Source: Epiperipatus broadwayi
Taxonomy: Eukaryota > Onychophora > Udeonychophora > Euonychophora > Peripatidae
Direction: 5' to 3'
Assembly: GCA_028023455.1 (NCBI GenBank)
Contig: JAQFVV010000184.1
Coordinates: 2,170,001 to 2,234,000, forward strand
Length of the DNA: 64,000 nt
The first letter of the stretch is position 1. Each line of letters opens with the position of its first letter. The position numbers and the translations under genes were made by a program. Below are positions 22,283-33,851 of this stretch, piece by piece. The notes beneath the pieces were generated by a model. It was given only the letters and a program-made list of their open reading frames with translations, made no database searches and was not told where the DNA came from.

Positions 22283-23932
22283 ATGACTAGTCAAAATAAA
22301 AAGCAAAAATTATCAGGCAGTAGGGAATTTCAAAATTGGTGGACTGATGAGTATGGAATGATAGTCTGGAACAGTTGTATTGAGAACATCATCAGTAAAA
22401 CGGCATTATGAGACCAATCATAAATTGCTCTGTGAAAAAAATAAAGATGAACAAAAAAAAATATATTGCCCAAGCATTTAAAAATATAAATATTCATTCC
22501 ACATCTATAATTAAATTTATCGAAAATCATTCAAATATAACTGCTGCTAGTTTTTTTATTTCAAATGTAATTGCCAAACATGGGAAACCTTTTAATGATG
22601 AAGAATATATGAAAAAAGCTTGGATGAAATGTGCACCAGTTCTTTTTGAAGATTTTGAAAACAAAGCAAAAATTATTCAGAGCATAAAAGATTTATCATT
22701 GTCTAGGAATACTGTTAAAGAAATAATCCTGCAAATGGCTACCAATATAACTTACCAACAAAAAAAAAGATATAAAATCTGGTTTAATTACTCTCTGCCT
22801 TGATGAAAGTACAGACATAAATGGACCAGCTCATTTGGCTATTTTTATTCATTATTGTGCTAGGAATAATATCAATGAATAACCTCATTAGTAAAAACAA
22901 CAAAAGGAATAGATATTTGCGACATAGATGTTGCCGAAATTGTATCAGTAACTACAAATGGTGCTTATGACTGGAAAAGAAAATAGTTTTCTCACTTTAT
23001 TTACCAACTATATCGGACATTCAATTTTGGGTTTCATTGCATTATACATCAGCAGATTTTATGCATGAAGGCCAGCTTTAAGCTACTAGATGATGTTATG
23101 AACATTGTGACTAAATTAATCAATTTTATATCTACACATTGAGATAAACTCAATATACTATGGTTTACTTATGGACAACAATGTCCGATGATTAAGTTGA
23201 GGAAAAGTTCTTCAAAGATTCATTGAGTGTTTAAAAGAAATTAGACTGTTTAAATGTAATGAGAAAATCATTGAAAAATATAATGTATTAATGGATGTTG
23301 AATGACTTTCAAAATTAATGTTTTTTACTGATGTGTTCACATCTAAATGAATTAAATATGAAACTTCCAGATCAAATAAAATTGATGCAAGACTCGTGAT
23401 ATTATTCAATCGATAATTGATGAATTTTCTTTGAGATTTACACAGTTCAGACAATTTTCAGAAATATCAAAAATTTATTTTATACCCAGACATAACATCA
23501 ATGGATAGTCTCAAGTTAGAAATTTTTGAATGGTTTAATTTGAAAGATATGGAAATACAGTCAGTCGATTTTCAATCCATTCTTTATGAAAACAGAAATT
23601 TGTCGACTTGAGGAATGAATTAGAAACAATAGAAAATGATCGATTATTGGATATATGTAAAAAAAAAATGCTGAAGAGGAACTATTGACTACCTAAAATG
23701 CTATTCCTGAAACATTTAATTGTTTAAAAAAATTAGCGATCCTATATTATCAATTTTTTCCTCTACATATGCATGTGAATCATTGTTTTCAGAAATGAAT
23801 TTAATTAAAGACAGTTCGAGAAATAGAATAACATGTGAATCTAGTTCAGCATGTATATTATTAAAAATGACAAAATATAAACCGGATATAAAATATTTGG
23901 CATCCAATGTACGACAGCAAAAATCTCATTAA
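22283..23932 (+). pseudogene. hAT transposase, GTF2IRD2/ZBED-like, multiply broken
   Basis: An ATG at 22283 opens MTSQNKKQKLSGSREFQNWW, a start typical of the GTF2IRD2-like hAT group, with a stop near 22410. The segment 22408-22803 carries KKKYIAQAFKNINIHSTSII and ITAASFFISNVIAKHGKPF, the conserved middle of the group. A frame shift then gives LCLDESTDINGPAHLAIFIH at about 22796-22855, which contains the DESTD catalytic-type block. Weak remnants follow. The hATC dimerisation block, YACESLFSEMNLIKDSSRNR, is at 23768-23827, ending near KPDIKYLASNV and the stop at 23932. There are at least five frame breaks. Orientation and domain order are preserved, so it is a single decayed element. Confidence 0.8.
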
Positions 23933-24225
23933 ATAATATCTATTTATGTTGATCTTATATGTTTATTTCTAAAATTTTGTTTTAATTACTATTATATTTT
24001 ATTCAACTTGTATTCTTCTAAATAAATATTGTTCACTTGTATTTAGCTTAATTAGAAATTTTAATTATTATTATTATTTTGTTTTATAAACTTTTAAAAA
24101 ACCTGCATTAGTTAAGTTGTTTATATTTTGATTTAATAACTTTATGGCATGCCAATCATTCGATAAATATTTTTTGGAAATTTTTGGCAGCACACATAAA
24201 AAGATTCGCCACCATTGGTATAGTA

Positions 24226-25590
24226 CATATATATATATAAGTTTCAGCAATTTCGTTGTGTGATTCTGTTCTTTTATTTACTGGCTGATTATAAGAAATG
24301 GCAATATAATTTCATATAGATATTATTTACTGGATTGGGCTACATGTTCAGGGTTTCCAATTGATGTGCTACTTGTTTTTGCCTAGCCTTTCATGACAAA
24401 AGATTCCCTAATATAATAAAACATTCTTATAGCTTCTAATGTAAGCTTTGTAATTTCAATTAGCAGCAAGGCAAACTCTTCTTTGCAAGGCTCACTTTCA
24501 CTACTTTAATTAACATATATCTTGTAGTTTGAAATCCGTAATCCACCCTAAAACAAAGTTAACCTCTGAATGACTAACTGCTTACTGTCTGCTTCATTAG
24601 CCATTGTGGCACCATAAAGTAGATTATCTTTTTTATCTGCAGCACCTAACATAATGATGACTAGTCTACTATCTCAGACCCCAGAGAAAAATATTCCATT
24701 TTTCTTTAACAAAAGAAATAACTGTGTGCTTTCTTTTACGTATCTACTACATATTACTAGAAATAAATTCTTTTTTGACTTTTATTTTATTTACAATTAA
24801 AAACATATTCTTAATTCATAATCTTTTCCTGGATTTAAACTCACCCTTTTATTTTTTATCCAAATCAATAAGATTTTATTTTCAATTCGAATTGGAATAG
24901 GTGAAACTAAAATGATCTTAAAATGCCCTTTAATTTATGAACTGCATATTTTCTTTTTTATTATATATATGTATACATAGGTACACACACATTATTTTTC
25001 AAATCTGATGTTTGTAGAGGTTACACTCCTGCTACTAGGTTATAATATATATGAATATTAATTAATAAATGTTGGTACACATAACAAAAATTATAGTGAT
25101 ATGTAGATTTTATAATTTTTATTATATATATGAAATTATACATTGCTATCATATACATTGATATATGTTTTAATAACAGTCACATATATTTACTCTAAAG
25201 AATATAATAAAATATTATCAAAACAAACTGTTTAATTTATAGGCACAAAAAAAAAACCCCTTAACAACATAATGTCTTACATATTTATTTTCATTTAAAT
25301 ATAATATATGACTACAGAAGATAATTTGATTTTCTTTTTGTGTCTGTAAAGAAATGGGCAGGACAAAATTTTAATATATGCACATTTTTTGTTGTTGCAA
25401 CTATTATTACATTTTCATATAGTAAATGAATGTCACTGGAATCTCACCAACATGCCTCTGCCATGGAATTAGTTTACAAGCTTTTGAGTTTATTACTAAG
25501 ATATACAATGGCCTTTCTACTTGCTTGCATGATAATTCTTAACTGTGACTTTGGCTTTTTGAAAATAATATCATCATCATCATTGTCAAA
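24226..25590. other. No gene seen
   Basis: AT-rich, with several long (TA)-type stretches near 24225-24240, 24960-24980 and 25040-25150. No coding signal. Confidence 0.5.
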
Positions 25591-25599
25591 CATTATCAG

Positions 25600-25858
25600 T
25601 TCACTGCAGGATCAAAGTCTCTTCACGTTCAATCCATCTTCGATCTCTAACCTCTCTTCTCCACATCACCCCTGCACATTTTCTTATTTCATCAATCCAT
25701 CTCTCATGTGGATCTTTTACAATCAGTTGGAATTCAGTTTAAGATTCAAGTGTCCATCTATTATCAGCTCTTCTAGCAACATGTCCAGCCCAACTCCACT
25801 TCAATCTTTTAATTCTTTCAGCATCAACATAGTCATGGTTGCTATGAATCACTGATTG
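25600..25858 (-). pseudogene. LINE ORF C-terminal fragment (RTE/Jockey-type tail)
   Basis: The minus strand reads RIKRLKWSWAGHVARRADNR, then after one stop DPHERWIDEIRKCAGVMWRR and VRDRRWIEREE. This is the highly characteristic C-terminal tail (KWxWAGHVAR ... RWxDEI ... W) of many non-LTR retrotransposon ORFs. Upstream RT sequence is not recognisable, so it is a 5'-truncated 3' end. The plus-strand ORF over the same span is a shadow. Confidence 0.75.
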
Positions 25859-26075
25859 AGGATCTAGATGTCATTCAATTATAAATTTTTATTTAGATAC
25901 TTATATAACTAGGTGTCATTTTCAAGTGGAAGGAAAATTGCAATCTTATTAAAATATACCAAATGTAAATTTATGCCTCAAAGTTCTTATTCTGATGAAA
26001 AAGTAAAGAATTTTTTAATTATGCTTACAGAATGTTTTTTATTCAAACCAAGCAACATTTAAAAAAAAGTCATGG

Positions 26076-26400
26076 AAGATTTTAATGTTAGAACTAGAAA
26101 AGACAAAATGTTGATGCTGATAGTAAATTTTGATATTGAGATAGAAATGAGAAAGAAAATAGACTTATGGAATTGTGAAAAAAAAAAAAATGTTTATTAT
26201 CAGTTCCTTTCTTGAGAAAAATATAAAAATAATATAGTCATAGAATAATCCAAATGAAAATGGTGCAGAATTAAATTTTAGTTTGACTACTAGAAAATAA
26301 ATATCTTAAGATTATCCATGTATTTAATGGATGTGACAGAACATGACTTGATTAGTGAGATATTAAAATATATATTAGTGCAAAACTAGCCAAAGCTGTT
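26076..26400 (+). pseudogene. Decayed LINE apurinic-like endonuclease fragment
   Basis: In successive frames the sequence reads DFNVRTRKDKMLMLIVNFDI, then MRKKIDLWNCEKK near 26147-26190, then NGAELNFSLTTRKYI-like text and HDLISEIL-like text. This is the order of the C-terminal half of a LINE APE endonuclease (GDFNA ... NxxGxxLxxF ... H). Frame breaks are frequent. It lies close to the opposite-strand LINE tail but need not come from the same insertion. Confidence 0.4.
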
Positions 26401-26405
26401 AAGAA

Positions 26406-27480
26406 AGATATAATGTTTTCCCCCAAAATAAAACCTAACCAGAAAATAAGTCCTAACATAATTTTTAAGCATGCTTATAATATAAGCTCTACTCCAAATA
26501 TAAGCCCTAGTTATGATTGTCAGCCAGATACATGATTTTTGTTTGTCCATTGTTGAAAACACATGATGGATGTATAAACAATATTATCAACATTAATGCT
26601 TTAAATAAATGGTAATATAAATTATATGATTCTTTTGTATTTTCCTGATGATCATTTTCATCCAAAATAATTCTATCTGTATAGAGAAACATTTTATCTA
26701 CCACAAGCCAGTATATTAGAAATTTATAATTTAAATTATGTATTTTTAGGTATTTATTTCATTTATATTTAATACTTAGATTTAGAATGCTTGATTTAAT
26801 TTTAGAGTTTCTTCATGGTATCTTTTAAGTGTTCAAGATAAAAAAAAATTAATTTGATTTCTTAAACATTTTTTTTTTCCTAAAATACTTATATTATAAT
26901 AATGAAGTGAGTTTAATAATCAAAGTTTAGCTTAAGTTAAATCATCAAGCTTTCTCCTAAAGAAGAGTTTTTAAAAAGAATACCCAAGAAGGGCTATTAT
27001 GAGTCATTTGAAAAGTGTTTACAATGTGTGCACTTGATAACAGATGGAAGTGATTTTGTCATATGAACCATCACAAATTCATTATGCTGCATGCACACAT
27101 GTGAAATACAGAAACATTTTCTGAATTTTTATGCTTGCATTTTTTTTTTTGTTGCTTTTGTGAAGACAAATGATTCATAACAGTAATCTTTGTTACCACT
27201 CCTGACTTGCAAGTTTTCAATTGTCACTTGATTTAATAGTAAATTTAAATGGAATAATAATCTAATCGCCAGATGAAATGACTGCAAAAAAGTTATTCCA
27301 GCGAATACAAGATAGCAATTGGGGGGGGGAGGGCTCCCATGGTAAGAATCTTACAGCTTTCTGTAAAGAGAAGAAGTGCTTGAATAAATGTACATTTTTA
27401 TACTTGAATAAATGTAATTTTTGTACATGAAAAAATAAGATGTCCCCTGAAAATAAGTCTTACAGAGTCTTTTGGTGCAA
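26406..27480. other. Region bounded by CCCC-AAAATAA repeat blocks; no gene
   Basis: Blocks CCCCCAAAATAAAACCTA (about 26420) and CCCCTGAAAATAAGTCTTA (about 27437) are similar and in direct orientation. Such blocks are familiar at edges of ancient dispersed repeats in animals. A minus-strand ORF at 26704-26507 lies inside but I do not recognise it. A run of eight G followed by AGGG is near 27320. Confidence 0.3.
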
Positions 27481-28084
27481 AAATTAATATTAACAATTTA
27501 TATTTCAAGCTTTAAATAATAATCTACTAAATTTAAGCTAGATTTTTTTTATATTGTTTTACTCTATTAACAGATTTCAATTGCTACTCAGACTTGAAAG
27601 AAATCAATAAAAAGACAACTAATTCACCACTAAGATCAATTACTGAGATATTATAGATAGTATAAAAAAGAAGCAATTTAGCCAGTAACCTTTTCAATGG
27701 GTCAATGCAATGTATGAAGAAAAGAAGGGATATAAAAATATTTAAAAAATTATTTACATAGAATTGAATACCTGGAATTTTGATAAATAGTACAAAAAAG
27801 ACTTAATGGTGATATAAGGAAATATAAATGAATTGAGATAAAGAGCTGTATAACACAAGCAACACCTTCATACTGGAAGCAAAATTGTTTGAGCAATAAG
27901 TAAAAAAAAAAGTGATAGAACTACTAAAAAGAAGAAAAGCATCAAAAAGTATACGAAATATTTATACAAAAAATTATACAATGATAATAAAAAAATAAAG
28001 ACAACTCCACAATTATGCCTGCTAAATTGAATGTCATGTGACTGCAGTTTACTTATTGCTGTTTCAACAACATAATTTGTTCTT

Positions 28085-28215
28085 CGCACTTTTATGCCAC
28101 CTACTGTAAGCTTTAGTAATTAATAAATGTCAGATGATAGTGTTTAATAAATCCTTATCCAGTGATGTCCTATCCAATATCCTCAAATTTATGGCTTATA
28201 TCAGTGAGTAGTTTT
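28085..28215 (-). repeat. Family B dispersed repeat, minus copy
   Basis: Contains the blocks GCCACCTACTGTAAGCTTTA and GTCAGATGATAGTGTTTAAT and the complement of CACTGATATAAGCCATAA. The GAAAC box is degraded (ATTTG). The stretch 27481-28084 holds nothing recognisable. Confidence 0.6.
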
Positions 28216-29041
28216 GGATACATCATCAAGAGTATCTTATAAATATAAGAGAGACATTGTAATTTGAGTTCTTGTAATTTTATAATTGTCAGAACATACA
28301 CGTTTTAGATCTGTCTTTAAAAATTTATTAATTATATTGTTTAAGTGATTAGTTTATAAAACCATGGAAGAATAAGATTTTAACTATCTGCCCATTCAAC
28401 AGAACAGTGTGCTGATAAAATTCCATGGAAAATGGCAAGAATGTGAAAGAAAAAAAAACCCATCAAAATGTATTATATTGCAAGTCAGCTATATAAAGAT
28501 ATTCAGTGGTTAAAAATCCAGAATTGCATTTATTTATTTGTGATGAATATAAATCCCATTATATGTCTATGGATGTCATATTTCAGATCAAGGAATTTTA
28601 CAAGATCGATTAACTCAACTTATGTGTGACATTAGGCAATTTAAATTTCATTTTCTTAATTTGGAAAGAAAAGTTAACATTTATTATTCTTCATTTGATT
28701 ATAATTGGATTGTGTCATTAAAGGAATGCTCTTTGTGCAATATTATTAATGGAAAAGGAAAATAAAGCCAGTGATATATGATTTTGCATCAGATAAGTAT
28801 CTATCATTTTAAATGCTATGATACATTTACATGTTTAAAAGAAAACATTGGAATTTAAATGCAAAAATAATTGGATTCAAATCCATGTTAGCTACTGCTC
28901 ATGCTTATGGTCTCTACTTAAGGAAAATCATCTCTATGCCTTAGGATCAAAAATACAGAATCAGAAGCTATGATGGATCCATGGATAGTAAGTGAAAATG
29001 GACAGACTTTCACTTAGGTGGTATGATTTATATATATATAT
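28216..29041. other. No gene identified
   Basis: No supported gene. Part of 28370-28760 reads as interrupted protein-like text (for example LERKVNIYYSSFDYNWI in one frame) and may be a very old transposon remnant, but I could not match it to a family. Confidence 0.3.
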
Positions 29042-30949
29042 TATAATGATCGGGGTGATTGGAACTAACAGCCGTATCTGCTGAACAGGGCGCCATCTAG
29101 GCCATTCGAACCTAGAAAATTTATAGAGTAGGCAGATACGCAAGTTAAAAATCCAACTTTTATTTCATTGACCGTTTGCCCTTGCCACTAGCTCAAGGAG
29201 ATGCAGAAACTTAATATAACTTAAAATATATTAATATTTAATAAAATAAGCCACTGCCAGTAATTAACACACAAACATTTATTAATGCACATATATAATA
29301 TTTATATTTAAAATTGAGGAATAAATTTAGACTTTACAATTAGTTTTAAATTGGTCATTATTGTTATTTTTAAATTTAAATTATTGTTTAATAAACCACA
29401 CAGATGGACATTTAAATTATATTTTACTTTAGCATGTTGAGTATAGATAGGCTACATAGATTTTTCACTTAAAAACTTATCAAAACATTCATTCAATCTC
29501 AGACTAAAAGTTTGTAGCCAAACCAACGCCTGCTTCCAGATATATAGTCACAACCAATGCAATATGAAGATGCTAGCATAAAATCATGCCGACAGGAATG
29601 TGCATCTGACAGCGTGATATTATTTGAAGGATATGATTCTTGACCAGTACAGGAATGTGCATCTGTCTGACAAAGAAATCATGTATATAAATTAATTAAA
29701 GACTGTTACATATGGGGGAAAGCAGTCTTTCTGCTGACTTATAATCCCTCCACAGAGCTATAAGGGATCAATGGTGCAGGAAATACATCTGCGACCATTG
29801 CAATGATATGACTGCCTCTTTGGGGTCATGCATTCAGTTGGGCATGTTGCCCTGTATGCTAAACATGCTTCACATTACATTGATATAAACACCCATATAT
29901 CCCTCCACAAACATCATCCTAACTATGAAACAAATAGCCTGAAATTAACCCTTTAAAATAAACATAAACAAATTTAAACATAATTATTAATTTTTATCCA
30001 TGCAGCTATCTATACCCAACTTTAATTTGATACATTTTAATTAACACTTAACACACACACACACACAAAAAAGAGAAATGGAAATGATTTCTTAAACATA
30101 TGCATAAAAAAAAAATTAATAATTGATTTTGAATTTTTTTTAGGTCAGATAATTGTTCTTATTTTCAGCTATTAATTGCAATTTTAGAAAAGTTCTTATT
30201 AGATAGACACAAGAGTTCATACTTTACGGATTGAGCAGATTTAGAGGTCCATCTTCATGATCACTTTCGTAGATTGTTTGTCCTTCTTTGAAATGAAACT
30301 GCTACTTGCCATGCATTTGGTCAGGAACTGTCATCCAGAGGCCTCAGCTGGTTGTCCGGAAAATTAAATTTATTGCAGACTTCTACATTGTGAAATCTGC
30401 AATATAGCTAGTTATAACGGTATATTCATAGTCAGCTCTAAGATAACAATTATAATAATCATTTGGCTTTTATATTTTTATTAGCCTCTTATCATCCAAT
30501 CTTTGGATTCAATGAGCAAGACATCACTAATCCTCTGGTGTTTCAATTACAGTCCGTGCTGTCATTTCGTGCTTGCATTGGTCATTTAATTTCTTTTTCT
30601 CTTACCATTTAATTTATTTTAAGTGCCCCAAGGGCTAGTTTGCTTTAGAACAATCATTTAATTAATACAACAATCATTTCCATTTTCTAAGATTATAGAA
30701 ATCAACATTATTTCTATTTTCAAAAATATCAAATCTTTATATCTTTACTTTTTTACAAAAAATTACTTTCAAATACTTTTAGTTTTTAAAATAGTTTTTA
30801 AAGTTATCCATCTATGCGATCTATATATACGTTAAACAGTTTTTAAATTTCAGTTTTTAAGTTAAGTTTTTTTCTTTTTAATAAATCAATTTTTATTTAT
30901 GATCTTTTTATTTTAATTTTAAAATAATGTAACAGCATATTCCATTATA
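29042..30949 (-). mobile_element. Solo long LTR (family with TGTAACG...CGTTACA ends)
   Basis: Homologous along its length to the LTRs at 60713-62852 and 63446-end: shared blocks include GGGCGCCATCTAGGC, GTAGGCAGATACG, AGCCACTGCCAG and GGAATGT(G/A)CATCTGA. The ends read TATAATGATC and CCATTATA, matching the family's TGTAACGATC ... CGTTACA after G-to-A type changes. No internal retrotransposon sequence follows, so it is a solo LTR left by recombination between two LTRs. It sits within a (TA)n run, which hides the target duplication. Orientation is inferred from the copy with a primer-binding site. Confidence 0.75.
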
Positions 30950-31194
30950 ATATATATATATATTTGTTAAAAGAAAAGGAGAGTTTACATTTTATTTCAA
31001 AAACATAGGTGAATAATATATATGGGTATGATAAAATTTATGCAATAAAAAAACAGAGATTCACTTTGTTCTCATCATTTAAGCTCTTATCTGATGATAT
31101 AAGTTAATATGACCTGATGTTTTCAAATATTTAATTTTTTTGTATGTTCAAGATTTAACTTGGAGATTCAGATAGAAAAGGATTTGAATATAAC

Positions 31195-31430
31195 AGATTT
31201 TATTTTGTTTGTTTAACGAAAAATTACATAGATCAATTTTTATTTGATCACTTTTTTTTTATTATTGTACATTCTATTTAAAATTTCAGGAAGATGTTTA
31301 AAATCTCTCCTTAGATTTTATTTTGTTTGTTTAACGAAAAATTACATAGATCAATTTTTATTTGATCACTTTTTTTTTATTATTGTACATTCTATTTAAA
31401 ATTTCAGGAAGATGTTTAAAATCTCTCCTT
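31195..31430. repeat. Perfect 118-bp tandem duplication
   Basis: 31195-31312 is repeated without any difference I could see at 31313-31430; each copy begins AGATTTTATTTTG and ends ATCTCTCCTT, and both contain the same nine-T run. Complete identity in neutral AT-rich DNA implies a recent duplication, or an assembly artefact. Confidence 0.9.
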
Positions 31431-33155
31431 CCATTTCATATAGTATTATTGTCATGCAATATATTTTTGGAGTTCCATACACATAGATTTTATTATTTTT
31501 ATTGATTTTAGTCTATTGCAAACCTCGATTGTTATATTTTTATTATGACTGTTATAATTTTTTATTATAAACCAATAAATTTAGAATTGATTTAAAATCA
31601 GGTAAATGGGTCTAATTATTTCTTTTAAATGCACAAGATAATTTTGGTGCTTAAAGTTTGAGCCAGGTTCAAACCCATTTTTGTAAGTGAAATAGAATTA
31701 GATATATGTATATATTTTATATATCATTTTAAAATCCAATTACATAATAAATTTTATATTTGTTACTGCATTTAAATATTTGTTTACTTATCTAAGTCAA
31801 TATTACTAGTAGAAATAATTTCATTAGTTCAGAATTGATTATTTATTTTCTTAGCTTGTCTGATTATAAAAATCTTAATAGATTTTTATTTTATCATTAG
31901 TCAAAATGATCTGTCTTAATTATCTTCTTAAATTTCTCCAAAATGGTGATCACAAATTTTAATAACTAGTAAAGAACTGAATATTATCTTTGGCTTGGAT
32001 AACTGTCCATTACCATCATTGATTGGAGATTTAAGTAAATGAATAAGATGAGTGATTGTCAGTCAATAAGTATCCAATAGAAACCTATGGTATATTTTAT
32101 ATAATGTGATTGGATACTGTAAAAATATGAAATTATCTAATAAATTTATTGATAACAAATTCTTGTAGAGTAACAATTGCATATTGCTATAGTGTATGGT
32201 AAGAATGAAATATTGATATTATATTTAACTTTTTATTCAAATAGATAGAAAACTGAGTAAAGGTTTATTTTATTTAAACATAAATATTGTATAGTTTAGA
32301 AAACATTCTCAAAATTTAATTATGATTATTTAGAAACTAGTTGATTTAAACAGAATGTTATTAAATATTCAAGTAAATTTGCATTACTATAAATAATATT
32401 AGATTAGTAAAGTATGTCAGAATTTAGTTGTTTATTGATTCAAATTTAGTTTTATTCAATTATCAGTCAAATAGATGTCTTAAGCATGCATCATTGTTTA
32501 GAGCAATGATATATGGTTTCGCTGCTTATTGCAGTTTACTTTGGAATCATGGATTGATTGGTTGAGTCTGAGGGATGATCTTGTTTGCTTTGCTTCATTT
32601 TAAATATTAACTGAATAATTAGATTTTAATAGAGATTGTTAGTATTTTATGATAGTATATTGGACAATTTAAATAATTATATATGGAAAATATTGTTATT
32701 GAATAGTATGATCAATAACTGAGCTAGATAATTTTACATAGGTTCTAACAGAGTTACTATTTCTTTATGCATGTTTCTGCTCTGTGATAAAGAATATATA
32801 TCTTAAAAACATTTCTTTATGACAAATGTTGACTAAATAAATGTAGAGAGGTAGTGAGGTAGAAAATCCATTATTATTGTGATAAAGTAGCTACCCAATG
32901 CTAGCTGATGATGATCATGTACATGTGGTAATTATTATAAAGTGCCAAATCAACTTTCGGGCTTTTATAAAATGCCATTCCACATTTAGGCTAGATCTCT
33001 ATTATTATGGCTGCTATCTCAATTCTGAGACAATAAAGTTTTTTATATTATCACCTCATATTATAATCAATAGTTTATTTTAAAATGGCAATCAATGATT
33101 GGGCTATGTTTTATTTGGATTAGATTGATTATTTTCCCAGCATCACCATTATTTT
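31431..33155. other. No gene seen
   Basis: Uniform AT-rich sequence with no recognisable coding or repeat structure apart from simple repeats. Confidence 0.5.
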
Positions 33156-33159
33156 TATC

Positions 33160-33480
33160 ATGTTACAATGTATATATATTATTGCTTGGCATGATTTAAG
33201 GAGAAGATTTCCGTGTGCTCGAATGGATATCCCAGAAACCATTGGAAATGCCAGTCAATGGGACATCTTACCAAAAGAAGATAAGGAAGTATTGCCACAA
33301 ATAACACAGGAAGAGTTTTGCCAAAATGAACCAGACCAGATGGATAGTGCCCTGGAAGTTACGGACCCGATACATGACACTGACAGTGGGCAAACCCAAC
33401 AAGATGAAGGAAAACCTGCGCCAAGAGTTCACCGTGAGCGTAGGCTGCCAGAAAGGTTGAAGGACTATGTTCTAGAGTGA
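33160..33480 (+). pseudogene. Gypsy-type polyprotein C-terminus (5'-truncated)
   Basis: The last ~85 codons read as the acidic tail after the integrase domain of Gypsy/Metaviridae polyproteins, ending RERRLPERLKDYVLE and a stop at 33478-33480. A proline/arginine-rich terminal motif of this kind (R.RR.PERL.DY) is common there. A purine tract and an LTR follow immediately, which confirms the position at the 3' end of pol. No integrase core, RT or protease is present. The real element sequence probably starts near 33190-33220, and the first residues of the open frame belong to flanking DNA. Base composition is less AT-rich than the surroundings. Confidence 0.7.
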
Positions 33481-33487
33481 GGGGAGG

Positions 33488-33851
33488 TGTAGAATACGGA
33501 GACGTTGACTCTAGAAACGTCCGATTTTACAAGAACGGGAAAAAAAGATGAGAACAGAGACCAAGATGGTGTAACATATAGCCACACATGGAACCAAATG
33601 TCTTAATTTTCATTTGCCGTGAGTAATAGAACTTTTCTTTGAAGAGACTGTAATTATATGTATACTTTTTATTTTGTTACTGTTTTTCTTTCCGCACATT
33701 TTGTTGTCTTAAGCATAGACATTTTTTTTTTGTATAATAACACATAACGTGTAACTAATAAACTAGCTTTGGGAAAGTAAAACTGTCTCCGACTCTTAAG
33801 TTAATAAATTGTGATTTTGGCTGAGATCGTTAACTTCCCGAAAACATTACA
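33488..33851 (+). mobile_element. 3' LTR of the truncated Gypsy element
   Basis: Preceded by the polypurine tract GTGAGGGGAGG (33477-33487). It starts TGTAGAATACGG and ends AACATTACA, so the ends are TGTA...TACA inverted. It contains an AATAAA-type signal (TAATAAACTAG near 33757) followed by a T/G-rich part, as expected of an R-U5 border. Length 364 bp. The 5' LTR and most of the element are missing. Confidence 0.7.

Larger units (their letters stand above)
21341..24217 (+). mobile_element. hAT transposon with 8-bp target duplication (decayed)
   Basis: The flanks GTATAGTG (21333-21340) and GTATAGTA (24218-24225) match at 7 of 8 positions, fitting a hAT target-site duplication. The left end CTCTATGGCACGC and the complement of the right end CAATGGTGGCGAATC share an ATGG..GC core as short imperfect terminal inverted repeats. 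Inside is a GTF2IRD2-like transposase (22283-23932) with its C-terminal dimerisation block close to the right end. The 5' non-coding part contains a foldback with a nested MITE. Confidence 0.55.

Noticed and set aside
25430-25855. 141-codon plus-strand ORF
   Set aside because: Shadow of the minus-strand LINE C-terminal tail (KWSWAGHVARR...).
33160-33480. Independent small host gene
   Set aside because: The C-terminal motif, the adjacent polypurine tract and the TGTA...TACA LTR show it is the tail of a Gypsy polyprotein.
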